The notes: a model not told the origin generated them from the letters alone. 64,000 bases of DNA from an uncultured Collinsella sp. (GCA_937923795.1 CALDWI010000037.1:1-64000), one strand, 5' to 3'; shown: positions 23,968 to 32,138, counted from the stretch's first letter. Numbers and translations: made by a program.

Positions 23968-25407
23968 ATGCTTGACTACAATTTGGAAAAACGCGGCGAA
24001 GCATCGCTTTATGAGTATGTTTACCAGCAAATTCGAGATGATATTGTTGCTGGACGTATTGTGGCGGGGGAGCATCTTCCGTCTAAGCGCGCCTTTGCCA
24101 GTCATCTGGGAATCAGTGTCATTACCATCGAGAATGCATATAGCCAGTTACTTGCCGAGGGCTATATTTGCTCAATGCCGCGTCGTGGCTACTACGCTTG
24201 CAAGCTTCCGGATGCACCGGTTTTGCCTTTGGCTTCGCAGGGCATCGACCGAGATACCGTCTCTGTGGGCCTCAGCGCGCATGATGTCAACGGACAGGTC
24301 GAGCTGTTCGATGCACTTTCTCCTTCCGCTTTGGAGGCGGCGCGGCTTTGGCAAAGCGCACTACGGGCGACGCTGGCATCCGAAGATGAGCGCGAAATCT
24401 TTTCGCCCGCACCGGCGCAGGGCACCGCTCGGCTGCGACGCGCAATTGCTCACCATCTGCGTGGGACAAGGGGCATGAATGTCGACCCCAACAACATTGT
24501 TATCGGTGCAGGCGCCCAGCTGCTCGATACCATGTTGGTTCAGTTGCTTGGAGCCGACAAGGTGTATGCCGTTGAGGACCCGGGCTATTTGCGTCTGACG
24601 CGTATCTATCAGGCTATGGGCTGCCAAGTACGACATATCCCGTTGGTTGATGAGGGCGTGGACTTGAGCACTCTGCAGAAAAGCGGGACCGATGTCCTTC
24701 ACTTGATGCCGTCCCATCAGTATCCGACCGGCCTTGTGACGAGTATTGCGCGTCGCTATGCGCTACTGAGCTGGGCCGCCGAGCGACCAGGTCGGTATCT
24801 CATCGAAGATGACTTTGATTGTGAGTTTCGCCTTGCCGGCAAGCCGATTCCCGCGCTCGCGTCGATCGATGCCGCCCAGTCGGTTATCTACACCAACACG
24901 TTTTCGAAGAGCCTTTCATCGGCGTTGCGTTTGGCGTATATGGTGTTGCCCGATGAGCTAATGGAGCGGTTTAGGCGCAACCTTGGTTTCTACGCCTCGT
25001 CGGTGAGCTCTGTTGACCAGGTCGCTTTGGCGCGTTTGCTGGAATCGGGTGATTACGAGCGACATGTGAACCGCGTGCGCGTTCGTGCTCGCGAGGCGCG
25101 TGATGGCCTGACGTCGCTTGTGCAGAAAGCGTTTCCGGCAGGGGAGGTCTCGATCGAACATGCAGACGCGGGCCTTTACTGCACCGTGGTTGCGGAGCGC
25201 GGAGCGGGCGGAAGCTCTTTTGTGCGGGCCCTCACGCGCTCGAGTATCCCTTTTGTCGATATCAGTGACTGTTATTGGTGTGCCGATGGCGCATTTGTCC
25301 CTGAAAACTCAAGTCAAATTCTTGTTCAGTATGACGATTTGAGTTCAAAAGCGCTAAATACCTTGGAATCGCAGCTAATGGGAGCACTCTGCAACCTAAG
25401 TGAGTAG
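23968..25407 (+). CDS. pdxR: MocR-family regulator of PLP synthesis (PdxR)
   Basis: 479-aa GntR-aminotransferase fusion. Residues 1-75 form a GntR winged helix (YEYVYQQIRDDIVAGRIVAGEHLPSKRAFASHLGIS). The remainder is a fold-type I aminotransferase-like PLP sensor with EDDFDCEFR and a PLP lysine in NTFSKSLSSALRLAY. Divergent from pdxST and flanking a pair of ATAAGGTCAG repeats, so it should tune PLP synthesis to PLP supply. I chose ATG 23968; an upstream TTG is less likely. Its last codons (Leu-Ser-Glu-stop) fall inside the left arm of a 120-bp palindromic repeat. Confidence 0.88.
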   Translation: MLDYNLEKRGEASLYEYVYQQIRDDIVAGRIVAGEHLPSKRAFASHLGISVITIENAYSQLLAEGYICSMPRRGYYACKLPDAPVLPLASQGIDRDTVSVGLSAHDVNGQVELFDALSPSALEAARLWQSALRATLASEDEREIFSPAPAQGTARLRRAIAHHLRGTRGMNVDPNNIVIGAGAQLLDTMLVQLLGADKVYAVEDPGYLRLTRIYQAMGCQVRHIPLVDEGVDLSTLQKSGTDVLHLMPSHQYPTGLVTSIARRYALLSWAAERPGRYLIEDDFDCEFRLAGKPIPALASIDAAQSVIYTNTFSKSLSSALRLAYMVLPDELMERFRRNLGFYASSVSSVDQVALARLLESGDYERHVNRVRVRAREARDGLTSLVQKAFPAGEVSIEHADAGLYCTVVAERGAGGSSFVRALTRSSIPFVDISDCYWCADGAFVPENSSQILVQYDDLSSKALNTLESQLMGALCNLSE

Positions 25408-25516
25408 GCTTTTGGAACTTTGGCGACCAGGCAGTTTTGTAACAAGCTATCTACCTGCGGTTTTGAAAAGCAGGATGACCGGGCTGCTCGGGATGTTCAA
25501 AAAAGTCTACTCACTT
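25396..25516 (+). repeat. 120-bp palindromic element, copy A
   Basis: Starts CTAAGTGAGTAGGCTTTTGG, ends AAAAAAGTCTACTCACTT, so the ends are ~18-bp inverted repeats. Interior landmarks shared with the copies at 26815 and 36833 are GTTTTG-x-AACAAG and TACCTGCGGTTTT. The left arm contributes the last codons and stop of pdxR. Same orientation as the other two copies. Confidence 0.85.
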
Positions 25517-25549
25517 GTCGCGCAAAGCTTCTGCATGAGAAAAAATGGG

Positions 25550-25657
25550 GTTTTCAACAGAACTTCGTCCAGCTCTCGGCAAGCTTTTGGCCAGTTGGGG
25601 AGGGCTGTTGAAAACTTGGCAGTCCGTTCGGCACCATTTTTGGCGCGTTCGCGCCAA
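25550..25657. promoter_or_regulatory. Inverted repeats upstream of the nuclease-like gene
   Basis: GTTTTCAACAG (25550-25560) is mirrored by CTGTTGAAAAC (25605-25615), and TTGGCGCG-TT-CGCGCCAA is a near-perfect palindrome at 25640-25657. The second ends 41 bp before the ATG at 25699 and is a candidate operator. No Shine-Dalgarno site is visible before that ATG. Confidence 0.5.
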
Positions 25658-25698
25658 TGCGTGACTGACTGGGTTGAAATTCGTGTTTTCCTGTGCCT

Positions 25699-26826
25699 AT
25701 GAAAGATCTACTTTGTGACATATCGGCTTTTAGGTACTGGCGTTTGCCCCCTCAGGTCCGCGCTCTGTGTCCGCCGCTTCCACGACCGGAAGAAGACCGG
25801 CAGCGATATGATCTCGCCCGCAACCCGACGGCTGCGGTCGCGCTCGGTTTTCCGTTGTATACATTGGTTCAGACAAGAAACAAACGGACTTGTCCTGCCA
25901 GCATTAGGCAGCGGCTGTTTCTTGGTGAGCTTCCCAGGGAATCCGTACTGGAAACGGAGCATGGGTTTTTGATTACGTCTCCTCTTCTGACGGTATTCAT
26001 CATGTCGCGGCATCTGACGGATCTTCAGCTTCTTTTGGTATTGGCGGAGATGTGTGGCTTGTTTGCGGTGTGCGCTCTGCCTGCGGCACTTGAGGCGGAG
26101 CTTTCGCGTGCAATTGATTCGGGCGCGATCTCGACAACGTTCGGTTGGGTGCGCTGCCCGTCCGAGGACGGCACCGCCTCAAATTTATGGCGTCGAGACG
26201 CTTTGGTTTTGGGCGGAGACCTTGACCGTTTTTGTTCAGATGTTTGCGGGATACGTTACGGCAATAGATTTAGGACGGTGTCGCAACTTGTTCCATTGGG
26301 TGCCGCGTCGCCTTTTGAGGTCGAGGCGTATTTGCTACTTGCACTGCCGCGATCCCTGGGAGGCGTAGGCTTTTGCGACATAGAGCTTAATGTTGAAGTG
26401 ATGCTAAGCACAAGTGCTCGAGCGATTGTGGGAAAGTCCCGTGTATATATCGACATACTTCTGTCTTCGCCGGACGGCAGGCGACAGGTGGCCATTGAAT
26501 GTCAGGGAAAGGCCTCGCACGGACGCGCAGGGGATGGCTTGCGTGACGCTGACCGCATGACGGCCCTTCAGGCCATGGGCTACGATGTGCTTCTCCTGAC
26601 ACACAGACAGATATCGGATGAGGATAGATTCCGCGCGATCGTTAAGGCCGTATGCAGGATGCTCGATGCTGAATATCGTGATAAAAGCTCAGATGAGCAA
26701 AGGGCTGAGACATTACTCAGGTCTGAACTATTCGTTGACTGTACAAAATTGGGAGTAATCGACGGAAAGATGCCCGTTAGACACAAAATGGCTCGATCGT
26801 GGACGGCTGCGAATCTAAGTGAGTAG
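25699..26826 (+). CDS. Predicted PD-(D/E)XK-like nuclease protein, bracketed by palindromic repeats
   Basis: 375-aa cytoplasmic protein. The first half (~1-200) has a YWRLPP/PLYTLV/GFLITSPLLTVF pattern like the AbiEi-type or DUF559-associated N-terminal regions common in actinobacteria. From about 210 (ASPFEVEAYLLLALPRSLGG) it turns into a restriction-endonuclease-like fold: YIDILLSS with Asp252, then VAIECQGKASH with Glu267 and Gln269, then helices and VLLLTHRQI. This matches a Vsr/DUF559-like active site but no experiment is known to me. Codon use and base composition are a little less GC-rich than in neighbours. The ATG lacks a clear ribosome binding site, and the last codons lie in repeat copy B. 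Confidence 0.65.
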   Translation: MKDLLCDISAFRYWRLPPQVRALCPPLPRPEEDRQRYDLARNPTAAVALGFPLYTLVQTRNKRTCPASIRQRLFLGELPRESVLETEHGFLITSPLLTVFIMSRHLTDLQLLLVLAEMCGLFAVCALPAALEAELSRAIDSGAISTTFGWVRCPSEDGTASNLWRRDALVLGGDLDRFCSDVCGIRYGNRFRTVSQLVPLGAASPFEVEAYLLLALPRSLGGVGFCDIELNVEVMLSTSARAIVGKSRVYIDILLSSPDGRRQVAIECQGKASHGRAGDGLRDADRMTALQAMGYDVLLLTHRQISDEDRFRAIVKAVCRMLDAEYRDKSSDEQRAETLLRSELFVDCTKLGVIDGKMPVRHKMARSWTAANLSE

Positions 26827-26937
26827 ACTTTTGGCACTTTGGCGACTAGGTCGTTTTGCAACAAGGCATTTACCTGCGGCTTTATAAAGTGATATGGATG
26901 GTCTGCTCGGCAAGTTCCAAAAAGTCTACTCACTTAG
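26815..26937 (+). repeat. 120-bp palindromic element, copy B
   Basis: CTAAGTGAGTAGACTTTTGG to CAAAAAGTCTACTCACTTAG. Same orientation as copy A, about 1.3 kb apart, so the nuclease-like gene lies between direct copies. The left arm supplies Leu-Ser-Glu-stop of that gene. Confidence 0.87.
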
Positions 26938-27006
26938 TTTTTGACGAGAAGCCGATGCCGAAGGCGGTCCTATTTCAGGTAGTTAACAAGTTTGTGAGGC
27001 ACGAAA

Positions 27007-27032
27007 AAGGCCCGAACCATGCGGTCCGGGCC
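27007..27032 (-). terminator. Terminator of rubrerythrin gene
   Basis: AGGCCCGAACC / GGTCCGGGCCT stem, then TTTTTCGT on the minus strand, 36 bp after the stop codon. Confidence 0.85.
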
Positions 27033-27067
27033 TCATCGAGCTAGAGGTTATGTCTCAGGTTGCTGGC

Positions 27068-27628
27068 TTAGCCGAAGTAGCGCTTGAGCAGGCCGGCGAA
27101 AGCCTTGCCGTGGCGAGCCTCGTCGCGAGCCATCTCGTGCACGGTGTCGTGGATGGCATCGAGGCCAGCGGCCTTGGCGCGCTTAGCAAGATCGGTCTTG
27201 CCGGCGGTGGCGCCGTTCTCGGCCTCAACGCGCATCTCGAGGTTCTTCTTGGTGGAGTCGGTTACGACCTCGCCCAGGAGCTCAGCGAACTTGGCAGCGT
27301 GCTCGGCCTCCTCGTGGGCAGCCTTCTCCCAGTACAGGCCGATCTCGGGATAGCCCTCGCGATGAGCGACGCGCGCCATGGCCAGGTACATACCGACCTC
27401 GGAGCACTCGCCCTCAAAGTTGGCGCGCAGGTCGGCAACGATGTCCTCGGAGACGCCCTCCATCTTGGCGACGCCCACGACGTGCTCGGCAGCCCACTCG
27501 AGCTGACCCTCCTCCTGCTTCAGGAAGCGAGAACCGGGAACGCCGCACTGGGGGCACTTGAAGTCCTCGGGCAGCTGGTCGCCGTCGAACTCTTCCACAT
27601 AACCGCAAACGGGGCAAACAAACTTCAT
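27068..27628 (-). CDS. rbr: Reverse rubrerythrin (rubredoxin domain N-terminal)
   Basis: 186-aa cytoplasmic peroxide-reducing non-haem iron protein. Residues 1-40 are a rubredoxin domain with two Cys pairs (FVCPVCGY and FKCPQCGVPG). The ferritin-like four-helix domain follows, with ligand Glu/His in FEGECSEVGMYLAMARVA, EEAEHAAKF, EMRVEAEN and ARDEARHGKAF. In classical rubrerythrin the order is opposite; this arrangement matches the reverse rubrerythrins of clostridia that protect against O2 and H2O2. ATG 27628 follows AAAGGA; longer starts are rejected. Confidence 0.9.
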   Translation of the reverse strand: MKFVCPVCGYVEEFDGDQLPEDFKCPQCGVPGSRFLKQEEGQLEWAAEHVVGVAKMEGVSEDIVADLRANFEGECSEVGMYLAMARVAHREGYPEIGLYWEKAAHEEAEHAAKFAELLGEVVTDSTKKNLEMRVEAENGATAGKTDLAKRAKAAGLDAIHDTVHEMARDEARHGKAFAGLLKRYFG

Positions 27629-27850
27629 GATTCGATCCTTTCGATCGATGGCGATTGTGCGCTCGTCCGGTCCCGTAAGGGCCCTCTCCGGACGTGCGTC
27701 TTGACGAGTTCTATTATCCATAAATGCAACCAAATGTGAAGCCTATTAGGAATGATTTTTAATAAAACATTTTCGAGATATGAAGATGTTGATTGATTAA
27801 CGATTGGGAGGCCGTCTGCGATCTTTGCTGAGTACAATCGGGCGAGCAAA

Positions 27851-27866
27851 TGTTGACCTATCAACA
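27851..27866. promoter_or_regulatory. Palindrome upstream of the alcohol dehydrogenase gene
   Basis: TGTTGACCTATCAACA: 6-bp perfect arms, 4-bp spacer, ending 18 bp before the ATG and overlapping the leader. A similar TGTTGATTGATTAACG lies 64 bp upstream. Candidate repressor site. Confidence 0.5.
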
Positions 27867-27884
27867 AATGAAGGAGTTTCCTTT

Positions 27885-29105
27885 ATGCATCTAGCCCGTC
27901 GTGCCTGGTGCCGAACATATCAGACGGTTTTTCGCATTGCATTGCCGATCCTGCCCTATACCGAGCCGCGCATTTTAGAGCATGCCGAGGATGTGCCCGC
28001 GGTGCTTCAAAAGCGCTCGATCCAGAAGGTCCTTATCGTGACGGATCCCGGCATTGCCCGTCTGGGGCTCACGGCACCGCTCGAGGCGGCGCTCGCATCC
28101 AGGGGGATTGGCGTTACGGTCTATGCCGAAACGCGTACAAACCCTACGGTTTCAAACGTGGAGGAAGCGGCGTCCCTGTATCGAGAGAGTGCCTGCCGGG
28201 CCATTATCGGCTTTGGCGGAGGATCAGCCATGGACTGCGCCAAGGGCGTAGGCGCACGCATTGCGCAGCCAAACAAGCCCATCAACAAGATGCGCGGCCT
28301 GCTGCGGATTCATCGTCGCCTGCCGCTGCTCATCGCCGTCCCCACCACGGCAGGCACGGGAAGCGAGGTCACACTTGCGGCGGTAATTACCGATGACGAG
28401 ACGCACTACAAGTACCCCATTAACGACTTTGTGCTTATTCCGCGCTTTGCGGTGCACGACCCCGAGTTTACGCGCGGTCTGCCCGCCTCCATTACGGGGC
28501 AGACGGGTATGGACGCCCTGACGCATGCCGTTGAGGCCTTTATCGGGCGAAGCACCACGCCCTATACGCGCAAGATGGCACGACAGGCGGTGCAGCTCAT
28601 CCACGACAATTTGCTCGAGGCCTATGAGCATGGCGACGACATGCGTGCGCGTCGCAATATGCTTTCGGCGGCGTATAAGGCGGGAGTTGCCTTTACGCGC
28701 TCCTATGTTGGATACGTTCATGCCATCGCGCACAGTCTAGGCGGCCGATACGGAATTCCGCACGGTTTGGCCAACGCGATCATCCTGCCGCACATGCTTC
28801 GCGCTTATGGTGACGCCGCCGCCCCCAAGCTTGCCGATCTTGCTCGCATGGCGGGCATTGCGCCGGCTACCGCGCAGGACAGTCTTGCGGCCGAGGCCTT
28901 TATCGATTGGGTCGACCGCATGAACGAGGCCCTGGGAATCCCCAAATATGTCTCGGGTATTCGCCGCTCCGATATTCCGCAAATGGCGGCCCATGCCGAT
29001 GCCGAGGCCAATCCCCTGTACCCCGTTCCACTTTTGATGGACCGCTCGGAGCTCGAGCATATGTACGAGGTCGTCGCGGGTGGTATGTTTGAGGACGAGA
29101 ACTAG
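27885..29105 (+). CDS. Iron-containing alcohol dehydrogenase
   Basis: 406-aa NAD(P)-dependent group III alcohol dehydrogenase. The N-terminal nucleotide-binding half shows VLIVTDPGI, GFGGGSAMDCAKG (GGGS motif) and PTTAGTGSEVT. Metal ligands of the C-terminal helical domain are visible as GMDALTHAVEAF, HAIAHSLGGRYGIPHGLANA and further His. ATG 27885 follows AAGGAG with an 8-bp spacer. It precedes an aldehyde dehydrogenase by 9 bp, so the pair should interconvert alcohol, aldehyde and acid; the physiological substrate is unknown. Confidence 0.9.
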   Translation: MHLARRAWCRTYQTVFRIALPILPYTEPRILEHAEDVPAVLQKRSIQKVLIVTDPGIARLGLTAPLEAALASRGIGVTVYAETRTNPTVSNVEEAASLYRESACRAIIGFGGGSAMDCAKGVGARIAQPNKPINKMRGLLRIHRRLPLLIAVPTTAGTGSEVTLAAVITDDETHYKYPINDFVLIPRFAVHDPEFTRGLPASITGQTGMDALTHAVEAFIGRSTTPYTRKMARQAVQLIHDNLLEAYEHGDDMRARRNMLSAAYKAGVAFTRSYVGYVHAIAHSLGGRYGIPHGLANAIILPHMLRAYGDAAAPKLADLARMAGIAPATAQDSLAAEAFIDWVDRMNEALGIPKYVSGIRRSDIPQMAAHADAEANPLYPVPLLMDRSELEHMYEVVAGGMFEDEN

Positions 29106-29114
29106 GAGGGTGCC

Positions 29115-30494
29115 ATGAACACCGAGGAAATTGCGCGCATCGTCGGCGATCAGCGCGCCTACTTTAAGACGCACGCCACGTTTGATGTCGATGCTCGACG
29201 TCGCGCACTCGTGAGTTTACGCGATGCGGTGCGGGCCCACGAGGCCGATATCGCTCATGCGCTCAAGACCGATTTGGGAAAGTCGCATGACGAGGCCTAT
29301 ATGTGCGAGATTGGCACATCGCTTTCCGAGATTCGACATCAGATTGCGCATGTGGCCCGATGGAGTCGTCCGCGCCTGCGTCCGTGCGACCTCGCTAACG
29401 CCGTGAGCGTGTGCAAAACGCAAACCGTGCCCTATGGCGTCACGCTCATCATGGCGCCCTGGAACTATCCGTTTTTGCTGACGCTCGAGCCGCTCGCTGG
29501 CGCCCTTGCCGCGGGCAATACCGTGGTCATCAAGCCGAGCGCCTATGCTCCGGCATCGAGCGCGGTGCTCAGGCAAATCTGTGAAGAGGCATTTGATCCG
29601 CGCCTGGTGACGGTTGTCGAGGGCGGGCGCGCCGAGAACGAAGCGCTGCTCGATGAGCACTGGGACAAGATCTTCTTTACCGGTAGCGTTCCGGTTGGCA
29701 AGCTCGTCATGGAGCGCGCAAGTAAAAACCTTACGCCCGTGACGCTTGAGCTGGGCGGAAAGAGTCCCTGCATCGTGGATGCGACGGCAAACTTGAAGGT
29801 CGCGGCACGGCGCATCGCCTTTGGTAAATGGCTCAACGTGGGGCAGACCTGCGTGGCGCCCGACTACCTGCTGGTCGATACGCGCGTGCACGACGAGCTG
29901 CTGGGCCTCATCAAGGAGGAGGTCCGTCGCATGTTTGGCGAACATCCACTCGACAATGAGGATTACGGACATATCGTCAACGCCAAGCATTTTGCGCGTG
30001 CGCGCGGGCTGATCGATCCCGATAAGGTCGTGCTTGGAGGTGCCGCGCGCGAGGCTTCGCTCAAGATTGAGCCGACAATTTTGGACGGCGTGGCCCCCGC
30101 TGACGCCGTGATGCAGGAGGAGATCTTCGGTCCCATCTTGCCGGTGCTGACGTTTGAGAGCCTAGACGAGGCCGAAGCGTTTATTACGGATCGTCCGACG
30201 CCGCTGGCCCTGTATATCTTTAGCCAGGATCGTGCGGTTCAGCAACGCTTTGTGCGCTACGTGCCCTTTGGCGGCGGCTGCGTCAACGACACCATCATGC
30301 ACTTGGCTACGAGCCATATGGGCTTTGGCGGCATGGGCGCGAGCGGTATGGGGCAGTACCATGGCCGCGAGAGCTTCGATACGTTTAGCCACAAGAAGAG
30401 CATCGTGAACAAGGCAACCTGGCTGGACGTGCCGTTTCGGTATGCGCCCTACGCAAGCTGGAAGCACAAATTCGTGCGCATGTTTGTGCATTAG
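29115..30494 (+). CDS. Aldehyde dehydrogenase, class 3-like
   Basis: 459-aa NAD(P)-dependent dehydrogenase. It has the IMAPWNYPFLLTLEPL segment, FFTGSVPVGKLVM Rossmann loop, catalytic Glu in LELGGKSP, catalytic Cys in WLNVGQTCVAPDYL, and EEIFGPILPVL. The short length and late C-terminal FDTFSHKKSI match the class 3 (fatty-aldehyde type) group. Follows the iron alcohol dehydrogenase in one operon; a hairpin terminator comes 9 bp after the stop. Confidence 0.9.
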   Translation: MNTEEIARIVGDQRAYFKTHATFDVDARRRALVSLRDAVRAHEADIAHALKTDLGKSHDEAYMCEIGTSLSEIRHQIAHVARWSRPRLRPCDLANAVSVCKTQTVPYGVTLIMAPWNYPFLLTLEPLAGALAAGNTVVIKPSAYAPASSAVLRQICEEAFDPRLVTVVEGGRAENEALLDEHWDKIFFTGSVPVGKLVMERASKNLTPVTLELGGKSPCIVDATANLKVAARRIAFGKWLNVGQTCVAPDYLLVDTRVHDELLGLIKEEVRRMFGEHPLDNEDYGHIVNAKHFARARGLIDPDKVVLGGAAREASLKIEPTILDGVAPADAVMQEEIFGPILPVLTFESLDEAEAFITDRPTPLALYIFSQDRAVQQRFVRYVPFGGGCVNDTIMHLATSHMGFGGMGASGMGQYHGRESFDTFSHKKSIVNKATWLDVPFRYAPYASWKHKFVRMFVH

Positions 30495-30502
30495 AAAAGG
30501 GC

Positions 30503-30540
30503 GCAGGTAATACGAACAAGTGTTCCTATTACCTGCATTT
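30503..30540 (+). terminator. Terminator of the alcohol/aldehyde dehydrogenase operon
   Basis: A perfect 10-bp stem GCAGGTAATA / TATTACCTGC with a 14-nt loop, followed by ATTTTG. Confidence 0.8.
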
Positions 30541-30599
30541 TGCGTTAGACTACTGTTATGGAGCACGGATGGGCCAACTCCCTTTAGAAGGGATTTGGT

Positions 30600-30683
30600 A
30601 TGAACGTAAGCGATGTTATTTCGTTATTGGCGTTGTTGATTGCGGCTATCGAACTCGGTCTGTTTATCGGCCGAATGAAATAG
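30600..30683 (+). CDS. 27-aa hydrophobic peptide, holin-like/type I toxin candidate
   Basis: MNVSDVISLLALLIAAIEL is a single transmembrane helix, followed by GLFIGRMK, a short charged tail. GAAGGGATTTGGT precedes the ATG. This size and layout match the putative holin-like and Fst/TxpA-type toxins of type I toxin-antitoxin loci. The sequence right after the stop (GCCGCCCC..., GACGGCCACTT, then a CCCG/CGGG hairpin) resembles the conserved 3' region of those loci as I recall it. An antisense RNA antitoxin would be expected from the minus strand but cannot be shown. It is too short for usual gene calling. Confidence 0.6.
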   Translation: MNVSDVISLLALLIAAIELGLFIGRMK

Positions 30684-30919
30684 CCGCCCCCGCGTAAGCG
30701 AAGACGGCCACTTCTCACGATGAAAACGTGTATCGGAGTTGGCAAGACCCGCGGCAACGGGTGCCATCCGTGTTCCTATCTTATCTGCAAGCGTTCTGTC
30801 GCGCAAGCGTTGAGGCAAACGATTGAAGGACGCAGACAGGATGTATTTGTGTCCGCACGGGACCGTAGACTTCTCAATAAGGTTACACACCGGTTTATCC
30901 GGCTGTTAGAGGAGCTGCT
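30684..30919 (+). other. Structured non-coding stretch after the toxin-like ORF
   Basis: Contains GCCG...GACGGC pairing next to the toxin stop and a clear hairpin at 30741-30765 (GGCA-AGA-CCCG / CGGG-TGCC). No convincing gene. It may hold the overlapping antisense RNA of a type I toxin-antitoxin pair and the promoter of the HIRAN gene. Confidence 0.4.
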
Positions 30920-31246
30920 ATGTACGAGCCTTCACGTGTTCTTCTGTCATTTCACATTGCAGGATTTCAGTATGCCGATGGCGCCTTGGTCCTGGGCGAT
31001 CTTAAAGCGGGCGATAAGCTGACGCTGTGTGCCGAGCGCGATAATCCCCATGACCCTGAGGCGGTTGCGATCTATTACGGCAACACCAAGCTTGGCTATG
31101 TTCCGGGAAACGAGGTCGGCCCGCTGTCCTTGATGATGTATTACGGCCACGAGGACGTATTTGAGGCCCGCGTGCAACAGGTTGCTCCCGAGCGCAGCCC
31201 GTGGCATCAGGTGCGCGTTGGCCTCTATGTGGTGGATGCTCGCTAA
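30920..31246 (+). CDS. Stand-alone HIRAN-domain protein
   Basis: 108 aa, nearly all a HIRAN domain: FHIAGFQYADG, then GDKLTLCAERDNPHDPEAVAIYYGNTKLGYVP. The NPHDPEAV and KLGYVP motifs are diagnostic. HIRAN domains bind single-stranded 3' DNA ends in eukaryotic HLTF; free-standing bacterial ones are thought to act in DNA metabolism or stalled-fork repair. GAGGAGCTGCT precedes the ATG. A small charged protein gene begins 18 bp later, so they are probably one operon. Confidence 0.85.
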   Translation: MYEPSRVLLSFHIAGFQYADGALVLGDLKAGDKLTLCAERDNPHDPEAVAIYYGNTKLGYVPGNEVGPLSLMMYYGHEDVFEARVQQVAPERSPWHQVRVGLYVVDAR

Positions 31247-31264
31247 TCGGTAAGGGAAGCTGCC

Positions 31265-31444
31265 ATGTTTGACGACGATGACCTGTTCGATTTGACGGAT
31301 GATCCGTTTGAATGGGATATGCTACTCGATGACGATGAGTTGGAGCAGGGCCGTAGGAAACGGCAGGACAAGAAAACTCAGGGTGACGCTTCGAAAAAGC
31401 AAGACAAGCGCCGCCGCGGACTGTTCGGCGGGCTCTTTGGCTAA
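31265..31444 (+). CDS. Small charged protein, unknown function (59 aa)
   Basis: An acidic N-terminal half (MFDDDDLFDLTDDPFEWDML and DDDELEQ) is followed by a basic half rich in Lys/Arg and the tail GLFGGLFG. GGGAAGCTGCC precedes the ATG. It follows the HIRAN gene by 18 bp and is 66 bp before a phosphoesterase. No family is recognised. The bipolar charge would suit a small adaptor or nucleic-acid mimic, but that is speculation. Confidence 0.6.
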   Translation: MFDDDDLFDLTDDPFEWDMLLDDDELEQGRRKRQDKKTQGDASKKQDKRRRGLFGGLFG

Positions 31445-31510
31445 CCGCCGCATCGCTGTGTCTGTATACTTAGCACCAGTTTGACGCGTTGCGAAATGAG
31501 GGCATAGACG

Positions 31511-32056
31511 ATGATGTGGTTTACCGCCGACCTACACCTGGGCGATACGAATATCTTGCACGATATGGATCGACCGTTTGATTCGGTCGAGGAGATGAAC
31601 CGCAGGGTCACCGATGCCATTAATGAGTGCGTGGCGGCGGACGACCGTCTCTATATCTTGGGAGACTTTACCTATCGTTTGCCCCTAGCGGACGCCGTGC
31701 ACCTGCGCGAGCGTATCGAATGCAAGAATGTGACGCTCATCTGCGGTAACCATGACGGCGACTGGGAAGATCCCGACGCCCCGCAAATTTGGGAAGACGT
31801 GCGCGATTACCTGGAGGTTGCTCCCGGCTATGCCAAGGGCCATCGTCTGGTGATGAGCCATTACCCCATGCTCAGCTGGAATGGTAAGGCGCGTGGTGCC
31901 ATCATGCTACACGGGCATATCCACAGCAGAGGAGACCGCACCAACGTGCGCAATCGCGACCGCGAACGTCCTATCTTTCGCTACGATGTCGGCCTCGACG
32001 CCAACGAGTACAAGCCCGTAAGCCGCGACCAGATTCTTAGCTTCTTTGGGCTATAG
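31511..32056 (+). CDS. Calcineurin-like metallophosphoesterase
   Basis: 181-aa phosphoesterase with all five metal-binding motifs: FTADLHLGD (I), LGDFTY (II), ICGNHDGD (III), MSHYPML (IV) and MLHGHIHS (V). This is the small, single-domain group resembling phage and MJ0936-like phosphodiesterases; substrate unknown. GAGGG precedes the ATG. It ends before a strong double hairpin and T-tract. Confidence 0.88.
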   Translation: MMWFTADLHLGDTNILHDMDRPFDSVEEMNRRVTDAINECVAADDRLYILGDFTYRLPLADAVHLRERIECKNVTLICGNHDGDWEDPDAPQIWEDVRDYLEVAPGYAKGHRLVMSHYPMLSWNGKARGAIMLHGHIHSRGDRTNVRNRDRERPIFRYDVGLDANEYKPVSRDQILSFFGL

Positions 32057-32103
32057 GGCGCCAGAACCACCACAATAGGGATAGGCACCTTTGCGGTGGT
32101 TCC

Positions 32104-32138
32104 GGCGCCGTTGCCATTATGGCGGCGGCGCCTTTTTT
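32104..32138 (+). terminator. Terminator after the phosphoesterase gene
   Basis: GGCGCCGTTGCC / GGCGGCGGCGCC stem and TTTTTT. An overlapping upstream inverted repeat (GGCGCC-x-GAACCACC at 32058 with GGTGGTTC-x-GGCGCC) could compete with it. Confidence 0.87.

Noticed and set aside
25396..26937. A classical insertion sequence
   Set aside because: The bracketing repeats are direct copies of a palindrome, the gene lacks DDE, HUH or serine/tyrosine recombinase motifs, and no target-site duplication is visible.
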